Assembly (NCBI RefSeq): GCF_030758935.1
Contig: NZ_CP132333.1
Coordinates: forward strand, 2,418,992-2,482,991
Direction of reading: 5' to 3'
Length of the DNA: 64,000 nucleotides
Source: Geothrix sp. PMB-07
Lineage (GTDB): Bacteria > Acidobacteriota > Holophagae > Holophagales > Holophagaceae
Shown piece after piece: positions 53,758 through 62,363 of this stretch (position 1 is the first letter of the stretch; each line of letters begins with the position of its first letter). The notes under the pieces were generated by a model. That model did no database searches. It was given only the letters and a program-made list of their open reading frames with translations, and was not told where the DNA came from. The position numbers were made by a program, and so were the translations under genes.

Positions 53758-53812
53758 GAACGGTATCAGAAATGGGGTTTAACGGTTGAAGGTGTGTTTA
53801 GATACCGTTCAT
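53758..53812. promoter_or_regulatory. Candidate LytTR-type binding-site array
   Basis: Three related motifs start at 22-base intervals: AACGGTATC (53759), AACGGTTGA (53781) and TACCGTTCA (53803). ACCGTTCAT (53804-53812) fits the LytTR half-site pattern [TA][AC][CA]GTTN[AG][TG] fully, and ACGGTTGAA lies exactly 13 bases before it, the usual spacing. GAACGGTATC (53758) and GATACCGTTC (53801) are also a perfect inverted pair, so sites face both ways. The array lies between the dehydratase and the peptide gene, upstream of both. Confidence 0.6.
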
Positions 53813-53886
53813 GGAAAGAGCTTGGTTTTCAGCTTGGCAGGCCTCAAAACCAGTGTCGCGCCGCGTGGCGCTACCTGGGAGCCCCC

Positions 53887-54042
53887 GTGAACAGCAGCCT
53901 CTCCTTCCGCAAAGAATCCATTCAGCGCTCCAGCAGCGCCAGCGAGACCATGAACCGCGCCCTGCAGGCCCAGAATTCCGGGGCCACCCGTGAGCAGCGG
54001 CCCATCTCCATCACGGTTATTTCGACGCTCACCATCAAGTAG
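53887..54042 (+). CDS. Candidate Ser/Thr-rich precursor peptide of the dehydratase locus
   Basis: 51 aa from a GTG at 53887 with GGGAG five bases upstream. The first part (SSLSFRKESIQRSSSAS) resembles the LxLxK[EK][ST]I leader pattern of some class I lanthipeptide precursors; the C-terminus (PISITVISTLTIK) holds five Ser/Thr in 13 residues. There is no cysteine, so thioether rings cannot form within the peptide, and the product would be a linear dehydrated peptide unless modified otherwise. The frame is open upstream to 53701, but that part overlaps the dehydratase promoter and lacks a ribosome site. The assignment is inference from position and composition. Confidence 0.5.
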   Translation: MNSSLSFRKESIQRSSSASETMNRALQAQNSGATREQRPISITVISTLTIK

Positions 54043-54094
54043 GCATGACCAATCAAGAATCGCTGCATTCGACATTGAACATGCCCCCACATCG

Positions 54095-55135
54095 GTGACG
54101 CCCTGGCTATCGTGGTTTCCGCTCGTCAAGAACTGGCGATCCATCGGGGTTTGTTACGCCCTTTGGGTGCTTTCGTTCCTATATGAGCATTTGACATCAC
54201 ATCACCTTGGACTGGCGTGGGTCTGGGCCTACTCACTTCTTTCTCCACTCGCACACATTGGTGCATTTGCCTTTCTTGCCCCACTTGCCTGGATTCTTCC
54301 ACGTCGAATTTCTTCCCCTTGGAATTTCATCCTCGGGTTTGTTCTTTCGGTGATTGCTTGTGAACTGGTCTCAGCGCTTCTTCCGTACATCGATGCCTGG
54401 ATGCTTTCCCATGGGGACCTTGAATTCAACCTCAGTAAGTTGGTGGGTCTCTACATCTCCTTCGTGGGTCCAACCATGATTCTGGTCGGTGGATTGGTCG
54501 CTTCCCGGGCTCATTCTGATGAGCTCCGGGAGGCATCCGAAGTGGAAGCCCAGATCGCCAAGAACCGATTGCTCCAAAGCCAGATCCATCCCCATGTGCT
54601 GTTCAATGCGCTCAATGGCCTGGCTGAACTCGTCTACAAGAACCCCAAGGCGGCTGAACGGGCCATCCGTCACCTATCCGACCTGCTCCGGCGCATCATG
54701 CGGGCCTCTGAGCACATGCGCCTGCCCCTGGGGGAAGAACGGAAAATCATCTCAGACTTCCTGGCATTGGAAGCCATTCGCCTGGAGGGCCGACTCCGGG
54801 TGGTTTGGGACTGGGACGAAGGGCTGGATGCCATCGAAGTGCCTCCTCTTCTTCTGCAGCCCTTGGTGGAGAACGCCATCAAACACGGCATTTCACCCAG
54901 CATTCCCGGTGGGGATCTGGTGCTTCGCGCCAGAGCTGAAGACGGCGTGATCCTGCTGGAAGTCTGGAATTCCGGCGAACCGTATCATGAGCACCAGTCG
55001 CCAAGTGGCATTGGTGTGAAGAACCTGTGTCTGCGGCTGGCTCTGCATTTCGGCAGCGGAGCTACCTTCTCGGTAGGCCCTTCGGATCACGGCACGCTCG
55101 CCTCCATCCGGCTTGAGGCGATGCAAGTAGAATGA
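54095..55135 (+). CDS. LytS-type sensor histidine kinase
   Basis: 346 aa from a GTG at 54095; the frame is open to 53990 but those residues look non-coding and overlap the peptide gene, so the start is uncertain. Four or five membrane helices (about 15-140) are followed by a His_kinase domain with QIHPHVLFNALNGL (phospho-His about 165) and a HATPase domain with LLLQPLVENAIKHGI and GIGVKNL. This is the LytS/AgrC-like class that pairs with LytTR regulators. The first 400 bases are noticeably less GC-rich than the window. Its signal could be the locus peptide, but that is inference. Confidence 0.87.
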   Translation: MTPWLSWFPLVKNWRSIGVCYALWVLSFLYEHLTSHHLGLAWVWAYSLLSPLAHIGAFAFLAPLAWILPRRISSPWNFILGFVLSVIACELVSALLPYIDAWMLSHGDLEFNLSKLVGLYISFVGPTMILVGGLVASRAHSDELREASEVEAQIAKNRLLQSQIHPHVLFNALNGLAELVYKNPKAAERAIRHLSDLLRRIMRASEHMRLPLGEERKIISDFLALEAIRLEGRLRVVWDWDEGLDAIEVPPLLLQPLVENAIKHGISPSIPGGDLVLRARAEDGVILLEVWNSGEPYHEHQSPSGIGVKNLCLRLALHFGSGATFSVGPSDHGTLASIRLEAMQVE

Positions 55136-55139
55136 GGCC

Positions 55140-55886
55140 ATGAAAGCCCTCAAAGCCCTGGTGGTCGATGACGAGCCCCTCGCCCGGGAGCGGCTGTCGC
55201 GGCTGCTGCAGGAGGCTGGCTGCGACGTGATCGGCGAACTTGGAGATGGTTTGTCCCTTCTGCGCTGGCTGAAGGAGCCCCGCGCAGTCGATGTCATCTT
55301 CCTGGATATTCAGATGCCAGGGCCCAACGGCATGGAAGTCCTGGCAGAAGTGTCGGACTGCCCCCCGGTGGTGTTCGTCACGGCCCACGCCACCTATGCC
55401 GTCCGGGCCTTTGAACTCGCTGCGGTGGACTACCTGCTCAAGCCGGTTTTCGACGACCGCCTCGCCAAGTGTTTGCAGCGCCTTCAACAGCAGCTGGTCC
55501 GCCGTCTCAGCCCACTGGAGCTGAAAACCCTCCTCCCGCCCCCGACGAGGTTTCCGATCCGTGCCGGAGATGGAGAGGTTTTCATGGAGCTGGAGCTCAT
55601 CACGCACTTCGAACTGGAGAATGAACGCGTCTGGGCCTGCCGGGGCCTGAACCGATACGTCACCCGCTGGAACACCCTGGCCGAAGTGGAACAGGCCTTC
55701 CCCGAGGACGGCATGATCCGGATCCAGCGCCACCTCCTGCTTCGCCCCCAGATGGTCAAAGGGATCCGCCCCACCAGCGTGGGACGCATCAAGGTCATGA
55801 TCGCCCCCAAGGTGGAATTGACTGTGAGCCGCGCCATGACGCCACGGACCAGGGACTGCCTCCGTGCCCAGAACATCCCCATTTGA
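55140..55886 (+). CDS. LytTR-family response regulator
   Basis: 248 aa, ATG 4 bases after the kinase stop. The receiver domain (1-120) has VVDDEPLARERL, the phospho-acceptor Asp in VIFLDIQMPG (about residue 55) and VDYLLKPV. The C-terminal half is a LytTR DNA-binding domain (GDGEVFMELELITHFELEN, IRIQRHLLLRPQMVKGIRP). It is the partner of the LytS-type kinase. Matching LytTR-like sites occur at 53758-53812, suggesting direct control of the dehydratase and peptide genes. Confidence 0.92.
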   Translation: MKALKALVVDDEPLARERLSRLLQEAGCDVIGELGDGLSLLRWLKEPRAVDVIFLDIQMPGPNGMEVLAEVSDCPPVVFVTAHATYAVRAFELAAVDYLLKPVFDDRLAKCLQRLQQQLVRRLSPLELKTLLPPPTRFPIRAGDGEVFMELELITHFELENERVWACRGLNRYVTRWNTLAEVEQAFPEDGMIRIQRHLLLRPQMVKGIRPTSVGRIKVMIAPKVELTVSRAMTPRTRDCLRAQNIPI

Positions 55887-55924
55887 AAACAAAAGGCCGA
55901 AGGCCTAACCGTTCGGAGGTGAAA

Positions 55925-55975
55925 ATGACACCGTTCGGCGGAATCAGGAACCAGAACTCCGCGCCACGCCTATGA
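55925..55975 (+). CDS. Possible 16-aa peptide ORF after the response regulator
   Basis: ATG at 55925 with a perfect GGAGG site five bases upstream, then 15 codons (MTPFGGIRNQNSAPRL) and TGA. It lies 38 bases after the response regulator. Too short to judge by composition, and conservation is unknown. It could be a regulatory or signalling micro-ORF, or chance. Confidence 0.25.
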   Translation: MTPFGGIRNQNSAPRL

Positions 55976-56152
55976 TTCCTGGATCTAGACCCTTGCCTCT
56001 CCTGCAGGCCGCGTCGAGATCCAGGAGCCATTGATGGGAACCCCCGTATTGAACACCTGTCCGGGCATCGGGGTTTCGCACACGCCAATAGTCAGAGGTG
56101 TCTCGCGTGGTTCGCAAAGCCAGCCGGATCCTTGTGCATGGAGGCCCAAGCC

Positions 56153-57313
56153 ATGGGACCTCGCGGCATGAGCGGCAACAGCATCGACCGGCTGTCTCAG
56201 GCTGTTCTGCCGGAACGCGCACTCATGGCCGCCTTGGACCAGGCCTTTGAGGCCATCGCCCTGCTTGATGCGAAGGACGGAACCATTGTCCACTCCAATG
56301 CTGCCTTTGCCAGAACCTTCGGTGATTCCAGCCAGAAGGCCCCTCGTCAGCGCCTGCTGGATCTGTTCCAGCTGGACGAGGCGGGCCAGGTATTAACCAC
56401 AGCCCTCCAACAGGCGCGCTCTGGCCAGACATGGATGGGTTGCACCCCACTGAAGACCCTCACGGGCAAGGCCATCCACTTCGAGGTGGCCCTGTCTCCC
56501 GTTCGCGGCGACGATGATGCCGTCCGGTCCTTGGTGGTGAGGCTCAGGGACCTCACCTTGGATGTGGAAACGAATCGTCACCTCCGCCTGGCCCAAAAAA
56601 TGAACAGCCTCGGTGTCCTGGCCGGGGGCGTTGCCCACGACTTCAACAATTTGATCGGAGCCATTCTCAACACAGCCGAACAGATCGAGATGCAGGTCGA
56701 ACCGGACAGTCCCGTGAGGCGGAAGCTCGAGACCATCCAACGGATCGGCGACCGGGCCAAGGGACTAACCTCGCAGATCCTGAACTTCAGCGGACACTCT
56801 GAGGGCAAATGGTCCCTCATCGACCTCTCCGACCTGATCATCGAAGTCACCAATGTGCTCAAGACCACTTTCCCTGAAAACGTGAAGGTGCGGACCGATC
56901 TGACCAAGGGGACCAAGATCTATGGCGATCCCTCCCAGTTGCACCAGGTCGTCTTGAACCTGGGCATCAATGCGAGCCAAGCCATGCAGCCCGCGGGCGG
57001 CATCCTTTCCATCCACCTCCAGCCAGCGGTCGAGAACCACGGCACCTCCCAGGGATCAACGGAACCCTGCGTGCTGTTGACCGTGGAGGATTCCGGCTGC
57101 GGCATGGATTCCCGCACCTTGGAACGAATCTTCGAACCCTTCTTCACCACCAAGGAAGCAGGCCATGGAACAGGCCTGGGCTTATCGGTGGTGTACGACA
57201 TCGTCCATGCGCATGGCGGCAGCCTGCAAGTCTCTAGCAAACCCGGACAAGGGAGTTCCTTCCAGATCCTGCTTCCCCTCAATCATGGGAAGGTCAAGGT
57301 TTGGGCTAGTTGA
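56153..57313 (+). CDS. PAS-domain sensor histidine kinase (NtrB-like)
   Basis: 386 aa from the ATG at 56153 with GGAGG eight bases upstream. A PAS domain (about 25-140; AFEAIALLDAKDGTIVHSNAAFARTFG in part) is followed by a HisKA region with GGVAHDFNNLIGAIL (phospho-His about 162). A HATPase domain has VVLNLGINASQAM, DSGCGMD, FEPFFTTK and GTGLGLSVVYDIV. No membrane segment is present, so it is cytoplasmic. No response regulator is fused or directly downstream; the LytTR regulator upstream is paired with its own kinase. This is an orphan kinase. Confidence 0.92.
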   Translation: MGPRGMSGNSIDRLSQAVLPERALMAALDQAFEAIALLDAKDGTIVHSNAAFARTFGDSSQKAPRQRLLDLFQLDEAGQVLTTALQQARSGQTWMGCTPLKTLTGKAIHFEVALSPVRGDDDAVRSLVVRLRDLTLDVETNRHLRLAQKMNSLGVLAGGVAHDFNNLIGAILNTAEQIEMQVEPDSPVRRKLETIQRIGDRAKGLTSQILNFSGHSEGKWSLIDLSDLIIEVTNVLKTTFPENVKVRTDLTKGTKIYGDPSQLHQVVLNLGINASQAMQPAGGILSIHLQPAVENHGTSQGSTEPCVLLTVEDSGCGMDSRTLERIFEPFFTTKEAGHGTGLGLSVVYDIVHAHGGSLQVSSKPGQGSSFQILLPLNHGKVKVWAS

Positions 57314-57349
57314 GGCGGGCAATCGATCGAAATTGATCTGGCGCCTAAG

Positions 57350-57780
57350 GCACACACCCTGCGCGCCAAGCCACTCCTGCCAGATCGCCACCCCATCCTC
57401 GCTCCCCGCTGACACCGCCTTTGCAGCGACAGATTGGGCTCGGCGCGGCGCTTAACGCTCGCGGCATGCACCGCTACCCACTCATGCCTGATAGCCGCTC
57501 CATCCTCGCTCCCCGCTGACACCGCCTTTGCAGCGACAGATTGGGCTCGGCGCGGCGCTTAGCGCTCGCGGCCTGCGCCGCTACCCACTCATGCCTGATA
57601 GCCACCCCATCCTCGCTCCCAGCTGACACCGCCTTTGCAGCGACAGATTGGGCTCGGCTCGGCGCTTAACGCTCGCGGCCTGCACCGCTACCCACTCATG
57701 CCTGATAGCCGCCCCATCCTCGCTCCCATTTGACGCTGCCTTAGCAGCGTCAAATGGGGCTCGGCGCGGCTAACGCCGCG
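57350..57780. repeat. 107-bp imperfect tandem repeats between a histidine kinase gene and rho
   Basis: Units at 57394-57500, 57501-57607 and 57608-57714 begin CATCCTCGCTCCC and share CACCGCCTTTGCAGCGACAG and CCCACTCATGCCTGATAGCC. A degenerate partial unit precedes (about 57350-57393) and a diverged partial follows (57715-57780). In that last one the centre is a perfect 12-bp hairpin, ATTTGACGCTGC/GCAGCGTCAAAT. The final unit overlaps the last codons and stop of rho. No ORF explains the repeats; the hairpin in the last unit may serve as the rho transcript end. Confidence 0.85.
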
Positions 57781-59062
57781 GGGGCGGCTCCTGTAGGTTG
57801 GCGAGGAACTCGTCGTTGGTTTTGGCTTTGCCGAGGCGATCCACAAGCAGCTCCATGCTTTCGCTGGGGCCGCTGGCGGTGAGGATCTTCCGCAGCACCC
57901 AAATCTTCGCGAGCTTGGCGGGTTCGATGAGCAGGTCCTCCTTGCGGGTGCCGGACTTCTGGATGTCCATGGCGGGGAAGATGCGCTTGTCGCTGAGCTT
58001 GCGGTCCAGCACGATCTCACTGTTGCCGGTGCCCTTGAACTCCTCGAAGATCACATCATCCATGCGGCTGCCGGTCTCGATGAGGGCCGTGGCGATGATG
58101 GTGAGGCTGCCGCCCGCCTCGATGTTGCGCGCTGCGCCGAAGAAGCGCTTCGGTCTTTGCAGAGCATTGCTGTCGACACCACCGGAAAGCACCTTGCCGC
58201 TGGGCGGCACCACGGTGTTGTAGGCGCGTCCCAACCGGGTGATCGAATCCAGCAGGATCACCACGTCCTTCTTGTGCTCGACCAGACGCTTGGCCTTCTC
58301 GATGACCATCTCGGCCACCTGCACGTGCCGGGTGGCGGGCTCGTCGAAGGTGCTCGATACCACTTCGCCCTTCACGCTGCGTTCCATGTCGGTGACTTCT
58401 TCCGGGCGCTCGTCGATGAGCAGCACGATGAGGAATACTTCCGGGTGGTTGGCGGTGATGGAATTGGCGATGTTCTGCAGGAGCACGGTCTTGCCCGTGC
58501 GCGGCGGCGCCACGATGAGGGCGCGCTGGCCCTTGCCCAGCGGCGTCATCAAATCCATGACGCGGGTGCTCAGCTCCTGCGCATCCCGCTCCATGCGGAG
58601 GTGATGCTTGGGATACAGCGGCACCAGGTCATCGAAATGGGCGCGCTCCTTGGCCGTGGCGGGCGGATCGAAATTCACCGCGTCCACGCGCAGCATGGCA
58701 AAGAACTTCTCGCCCTCTTTCGGCGCGCGGATCATGCCCGAGAGGGTGTCGCCCGTGCGCAGGTTGAACTTGCGGATCTGGCTGGGCGAGACGTAGATGT
58801 CCTCGGGCCCCGCGAGGTAGTTCTGATCAGGGCTTCGGAGGAAACCGAAGCCTTCCGGCAGCACCTCCAGCACGCCCTCGGAGAAGAACTGGCCTTCGCG
58901 TTCCGCCTGGGCCTGCAGCACCCTGAACACCAGTTCCTGCTTCCGCATGCCGAGCGGATTCTCGATCTGGAGTTCCTTCGCCAGCTCGGCAAGCCTGCCG
59001 ATAGAAAATTCCTTGAGCTCTTGCAAACTCAAAACGGTCGGAGGCTGAGAAGGGGTGGCCAT
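57770..59062 (-). CDS. rho: Transcription termination factor Rho
   Basis: 430 aa. The N-terminal Rho domain ([21 protein letters not shown]), the RNA-binding cold-shock-like domain ([37 protein letters not shown]), Walker [18 protein letters not shown] and Walker [17 protein letters not shown] are all present, as is the Q/R-loop region [13 protein letters not shown]. It is an RNA-dependent ATPase helicase that ends transcripts. Its 3' end (PPRR-stop) runs into the 107-bp repeat array, so the C-terminus may have been trimmed or extended by repeat spread. Confidence 0.97.
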   Translation of the reverse strand: MATPSQPPTVLSLQELKEFSIGRLAELAKELQIENPLGMRKQELVFRVLQAQAEREGQFFSEGVLEVLPEGFGFLRSPDQNYLAGPEDIYVSPSQIRKFNLRTGDTLSGMIRAPKEGEKFFAMLRVDAVNFDPPATAKERAHFDDLVPLYPKHHLRMERDAQELSTRVMDLMTPLGKGQRALIVAPPRTGKTVLLQNIANSITANHPEVFLIVLLIDERPEEVTDMERSVKGEVVSSTFDEPATRHVQVAEMVIEKAKRLVEHKKDVVILLDSITRLGRAYNTVVPPSGKVLSGGVDSNALQRPKRFFGAARNIEAGGSLTIIATALIETGSRMDDVIFEEFKGTGNSEIVLDRKLSDKRIFPAMDIQKSGTRKEDLLIEPAKLAKIWVLRKILTASGPSESMELLVDRLGKAKTNDEFLANLQEPPPRR

Positions 59063-59128
59063 AGGTCACCTCAGGGGCTGGCGAGTCAGGAGTGGCTCGG
59101 GGATTCTGAAAGGATAGGTCAGTTTCGC

Positions 59129-59962
59129 TTATCGGCCAAATCCCGGAGCGGCTTCAGATATGAATTCGCGCACCCGGGCGACGAAGCGCTTGGGCGCTTC
59201 CACGGGGAAAGCGTGGCCGATGCCCTGGATCACTTCGAAGCGGCTGTGAGAAATCCGCCGTGCCGTTTCGAGGCACTTCCAGGGAGGGGTGAGCAGGTCC
59301 TCAGCGCCGCATAGAAGCAACAGGGGGGCTTCGATGCGGCCCAGGCGGTCGCGGATGTCCCATCCCTTCGTGCCCCTGATCTGGTGGAGATTCCCGTGCT
59401 GGGGCCGATCCGCCCCCGTCACCACCTGGTGGTAGGCCCTCAGAACGCCATGCCGCGCCTCCAGGAAGCTGTCGCCCCAGAGGAACGGCGCGACCGCATC
59501 GAATTGCATGAGAGGCCCTCCCACCTCCAGGCAGTGGGCCCAGTGTTCGGCCTTGAGATTCAGGGCGAAATCAAAGCAGGGCATGGCACTGGTGAGCACG
59601 GCGCCCGCGAAGGCATCCGGACGTCCGCTCAGCAGCTCCAGGCTCATGGCGCTGCCGTTGGAAAGGCCCACGAGCCATGGCCTCACCACGCCCAGGACTT
59701 GGAACAGCTCCCAAGCCTCCTCGGCCAGGAGCGCTGTGGCATAGGGCCCTTCCAGGGGCGCATCCGAGCGGCCCTGGCCCCGGCTGTCGAAGGTGAGCAC
59801 GCGGAAGTGATCCGTGAGGCCCGGCAGAACGCCCGCCCACATGGTGGTATCGGAAAGCAGGCCGTTGAGCAGCACCATCCAGGGGCCTTCGGGGTTGCCC
59901 TGAACGCGGTAGTGCAGTTTGACGCCGGAGGCCAGCGTGGCGAAGGTGGGCTGGGCACGCAT
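59129..59962 (-). CDS. Alpha/beta hydrolase
   Basis: 277 aa. The oxyanion region is VLLNGLLSDTTMW, the nucleophile elbow GLSNGSAMSLELL, the acid in LLLCGAEDLLTPP, and the catalytic histidine in IQGIGHAFPVEAPKRF. Closest in type to 3-oxoadipate enol-lactonase or general esterase members; the substrate is not deducible. The start lies one base after the sixA stop, so the two are one operon. Confidence 0.88.
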   Translation of the reverse strand: MRAQPTFATLASGVKLHYRVQGNPEGPWMVLLNGLLSDTTMWAGVLPGLTDHFRVLTFDSRGQGRSDAPLEGPYATALLAEEAWELFQVLGVVRPWLVGLSNGSAMSLELLSGRPDAFAGAVLTSAMPCFDFALNLKAEHWAHCLEVGGPLMQFDAVAPFLWGDSFLEARHGVLRAYHQVVTGADRPQHGNLHQIRGTKGWDIRDRLGRIEAPLLLLCGAEDLLTPPWKCLETARRISHSRFEVIQGIGHAFPVEAPKRFVARVREFISEAAPGFGR

Positions 59963-59963
59963 G

Positions 59964-60440
59964 TCAGGCCCTCAGTTCCGAGGGCTGATACTGCCGCTCG
60001 AAGCGCCAGGCATTCCCCGCCCATTGGATCACCGTGCAGCTGGCCTTCTTCACGTCCATGTCGCGGCCGGTGAGGTGAAAGATCAGATCACTGAGAAAGG
60101 GCTGATGGCTGATGAGGGCCAAAACGTCAGCAGCTCCCGCCTCAGCCACGAGTCCCCGCAGCCAGAGATCCGCCTGGGGAGGATGGCCTCCCGGCACCAG
60201 TTCCAGGCTGGTTTCCATGGGGAAGGCCCCCGCCGCCTCTTGTAGGCAGGTCATGGTCTCCGCAGCACGCCGGTACGGGCTGTTGAAGCCCCGCGTCGGC
60301 ACCTGCCCCAGCGCCACCAGCCCCTTCATGGCCGCACGGGTTCGGAGCCAGCCCTCCTCGGTGAGGGCCCGGTCCATGTCCCTCTGCCCGGGCCTGGGGT
60401 CCTCGGCGATGCCGTGGCGGATGAGAAGCAGCGTCGTCAT
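59964..60440 (-). CDS. sixA: Phosphohistidine phosphatase SixA
   Basis: 158 aa histidine phosphatase. LLLIRHGIAEDP carries the RHG motif and ALISHQPFLSDLIFHL the second catalytic histidine; RDMDRALTEEGWLRTRAAM is typical of SixA. It removes phosphate from phosphohistidine proteins such as Hpt domains or PTS components. It is divergent from the RNA helicase gene with about 180 bases between. Confidence 0.9.
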   Translation of the reverse strand: MTTLLLIRHGIAEDPRPGQRDMDRALTEEGWLRTRAAMKGLVALGQVPTRGFNSPYRRAAETMTCLQEAAGAFPMETSLELVPGGHPPQADLWLRGLVAEAGAADVLALISHQPFLSDLIFHLTGRDMDVKKASCTVIQWAGNAWRFERQYQPSELRA

Positions 60441-60618
60441 GCCTTGATGTTACCGCTGGCGGAATCAAACCGCCGCCCCATCGACGCAGCAATTTCCCTT
60501 GTGTTTCAAGGGCTTCCGCGCGATACTTTCCGTTTGGGCCCCTCCCGGCTGGCGCTGTTCGCCATGAAGAGACTGCCACTTCGGCACACTCACGCAGGGA
60601 TAGCCCCGGGAGATACCA

Positions 60619-62274
60619 GTGAGTGATACGACCTTTGCAGCCCTAGGCTGCAGCGAAGCCCTGTTGGCCGCCCTGGCCAAGCGCGGCTTTGAAGCCCCCA
60701 TGCCCGTCCAAGAACAGACCTTCAAGCCGGGTCTCGAGGGACGCGACCTGCTGGTGCAGAGCCGCACGGGCTCGGGCAAGACGCTGGCCTTCGGCCTGCC
60801 CCTGCTGCACCGGCTGACAGAAGCGCGCCATCCCCAGGCCCTGATCCTGGCCCCCACGCGCGAACTGGCACAGCAGGTGGGCGCCGAGCTGCACAGCCTC
60901 GTTCCCAAACTGCCCATCGCCTCCCTGGTGGGCGGCGTGGCCTATCCACCCCAGATCCGCTCGCTTCAACTGGGCGCCCAGGTCGTCGTCGGCACCCCCG
61001 GTCGCATCATGGATCACCTGGAGCGCGGCACGCTGGACCTTGGCAAGGTGAGCATGATCGTCCTCGACGAGTGCGATGAGATGCTCAACATGGGCTTCCT
61101 CGAGGATGTGGAGAAGATCCTCTCCAAGGTGCCCGCGGGACCCCAGACCTACCTGTTCTCCGCCACCCTGCCCGCCCCCATCGCCAAGCTGGCCAAGCGC
61201 TTCCTCAAGAACCCCGTCCAGATCTCACTGGCCGAGGCGGGTGAGCATGCCGTGCATGCGGACATCGCCCACACGCCCGTCCTGGTGCCCGACCATCAGC
61301 AGGTGCGCGCCCTGGTGAACATCCTCCTGAAGGATCAGCCCAGCGCCGCCCTCATCTTCACCAAGACCAAGGCCCAGACCGAGGAAGTGGCGGAAGAGCT
61401 CACCGTGTCGGGCCTGCCTGCGGCGTTCCTGCACGGCGACCTCGCCCAGGCCACCCGCACCCGCATCCTCGGCCAGTTCAAGGAAGGCAAGTTACGCTAC
61501 CTGGTGGCCACGGATGTCGCCGCCCGCGGCCTCGACATCGGCGGTCTGCCCCTCGTCGTCCACATGGGCATCCCCACCCAGCTGGAGAGCTACATCCACC
61601 GCAGCGGCCGCACCGGCCGTGCCGGCGCCAAGGGCAGCAGCATGGCCCTGGTGGGTTGGAAGGAAAGCCGCATCCTCCTGGCCTGGAGCCGCCGCGGCGG
61701 CCTCACCCTCGATTGGCGTGCCGTGCCGACTCCAGCCGAAATCCGTGAAGCCCAGGCCGCCAAACTGCTGGATGGCATCCAGGGCTCCGCCAGTGCCGCC
61801 CTGCTCCACCAGGCCACCCAGATGCTGAAGGATGCCGATCCCGTGCGCCTCGTGGCGGGCCTCCTGGGCCTTGTCCAGGCCGATCAGGCCTCGGGATTCG
61901 ACCTGCCCAATGAGCCGGAGAAAAAGCCCAAGTCCCGCTTTGATTCACCCCGAGAGCGCAAGGAAGGTGGCCCCCGCCCCCAGCGCACGTACGCCGAGCG
62001 CGCTGCCGCACGGGGAACGGATCGCCCGGATTCCGCCTTCTCCAAGACACGACCCGATGGCAGCTTCAAGCCCCGCAGCGAATTCGAGGACCGGCCCCGG
62101 CCCTACGCCAAGCCGACCAAGCCCCGCCCCGACAGCGCGGAACGGCCCCGGAAAACCTGGGAGGATCGCGCCGCCAAGCCTGAGGTGAAGGACACGCCGC
62201 GCCCCTGGAAGCCCAACAAACCCGCCGCCAAGCACGCGGAGGACAGGCCCGCAAAGACCTGGAAGAAGAAGTAG
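60619..62274 (+). CDS. DEAD-box-type ATP-dependent RNA helicase (DECD variant)
   Basis: 551 aa with a GTG start (GGGAG upstream). Helicase motifs in order: Q-motif PMPVQEQT, I SRTGSGKT (about residue 50), Ia PTRELAQQ, II DECD (about 149, instead of DEAD), III FSATLP, V ATDVAARGLDI, VI HRSGRTGRAG. The last 130 residues are Lys/Arg/Pro/Asp-rich and disordered, likely for RNA binding. It probably acts in ribosome assembly or mRNA turnover. A strong terminator follows. Confidence 0.93.
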   Translation: MSDTTFAALGCSEALLAALAKRGFEAPMPVQEQTFKPGLEGRDLLVQSRTGSGKTLAFGLPLLHRLTEARHPQALILAPTRELAQQVGAELHSLVPKLPIASLVGGVAYPPQIRSLQLGAQVVVGTPGRIMDHLERGTLDLGKVSMIVLDECDEMLNMGFLEDVEKILSKVPAGPQTYLFSATLPAPIAKLAKRFLKNPVQISLAEAGEHAVHADIAHTPVLVPDHQQVRALVNILLKDQPSAALIFTKTKAQTEEVAEELTVSGLPAAFLHGDLAQATRTRILGQFKEGKLRYLVATDVAARGLDIGGLPLVVHMGIPTQLESYIHRSGRTGRAGAKGSSMALVGWKESRILLAWSRRGGLTLDWRAVPTPAEIREAQAAKLLDGIQGSASAALLHQATQMLKDADPVRLVAGLLGLVQADQASGFDLPNEPEKKPKSRFDSPRERKEGGPRPQRTYAERAAARGTDRPDSAFSKTRPDGSFKPRSEFEDRPRPYAKPTKPRPDSAERPRKTWEDRAAKPEVKDTPRPWKPNKPAAKHAEDRPAKTWKKK

Positions 62275-62290
62275 TCCAGACGTGCCTACT

Positions 62291-62330
62291 TCCAAAACGA
62301 AGGGCGCCTTTTGGCGCCCTTCGTTTTGGA
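62291..62330. terminator. Bidirectional rho-independent terminator
   Basis: Arms 62291-62308 and 62313-62330 are perfectly complementary over 18 bp with a TTTT loop. The stem begins with an A tract and ends with a T tract (CCAAAACGAAGGGCGCC and its complement), so it works from either side. It separates the convergent helicase and penicillin-binding protein genes. Confidence 0.9.
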
Positions 62331-62363
62331 GCAATCGACCCTCTCGATCCGTGCTAAACCGGC

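Noticed and set aside
53701-53886. Extension of the Ser/Thr-rich peptide to a 113-aa protein starting at 53701
   Set aside because: No ribosome site at 53701, the extension covers the dehydratase promoter and the LytTR-like sites, and it has no leader-like character; a GTG with GGGAG at 53887 is better.
57394-57714. CRISPR array in the tandem repeats
   Set aside because: The units are contiguous 107-bp repeats without unique spacers, the wrong architecture for CRISPR, and no cas genes are present.
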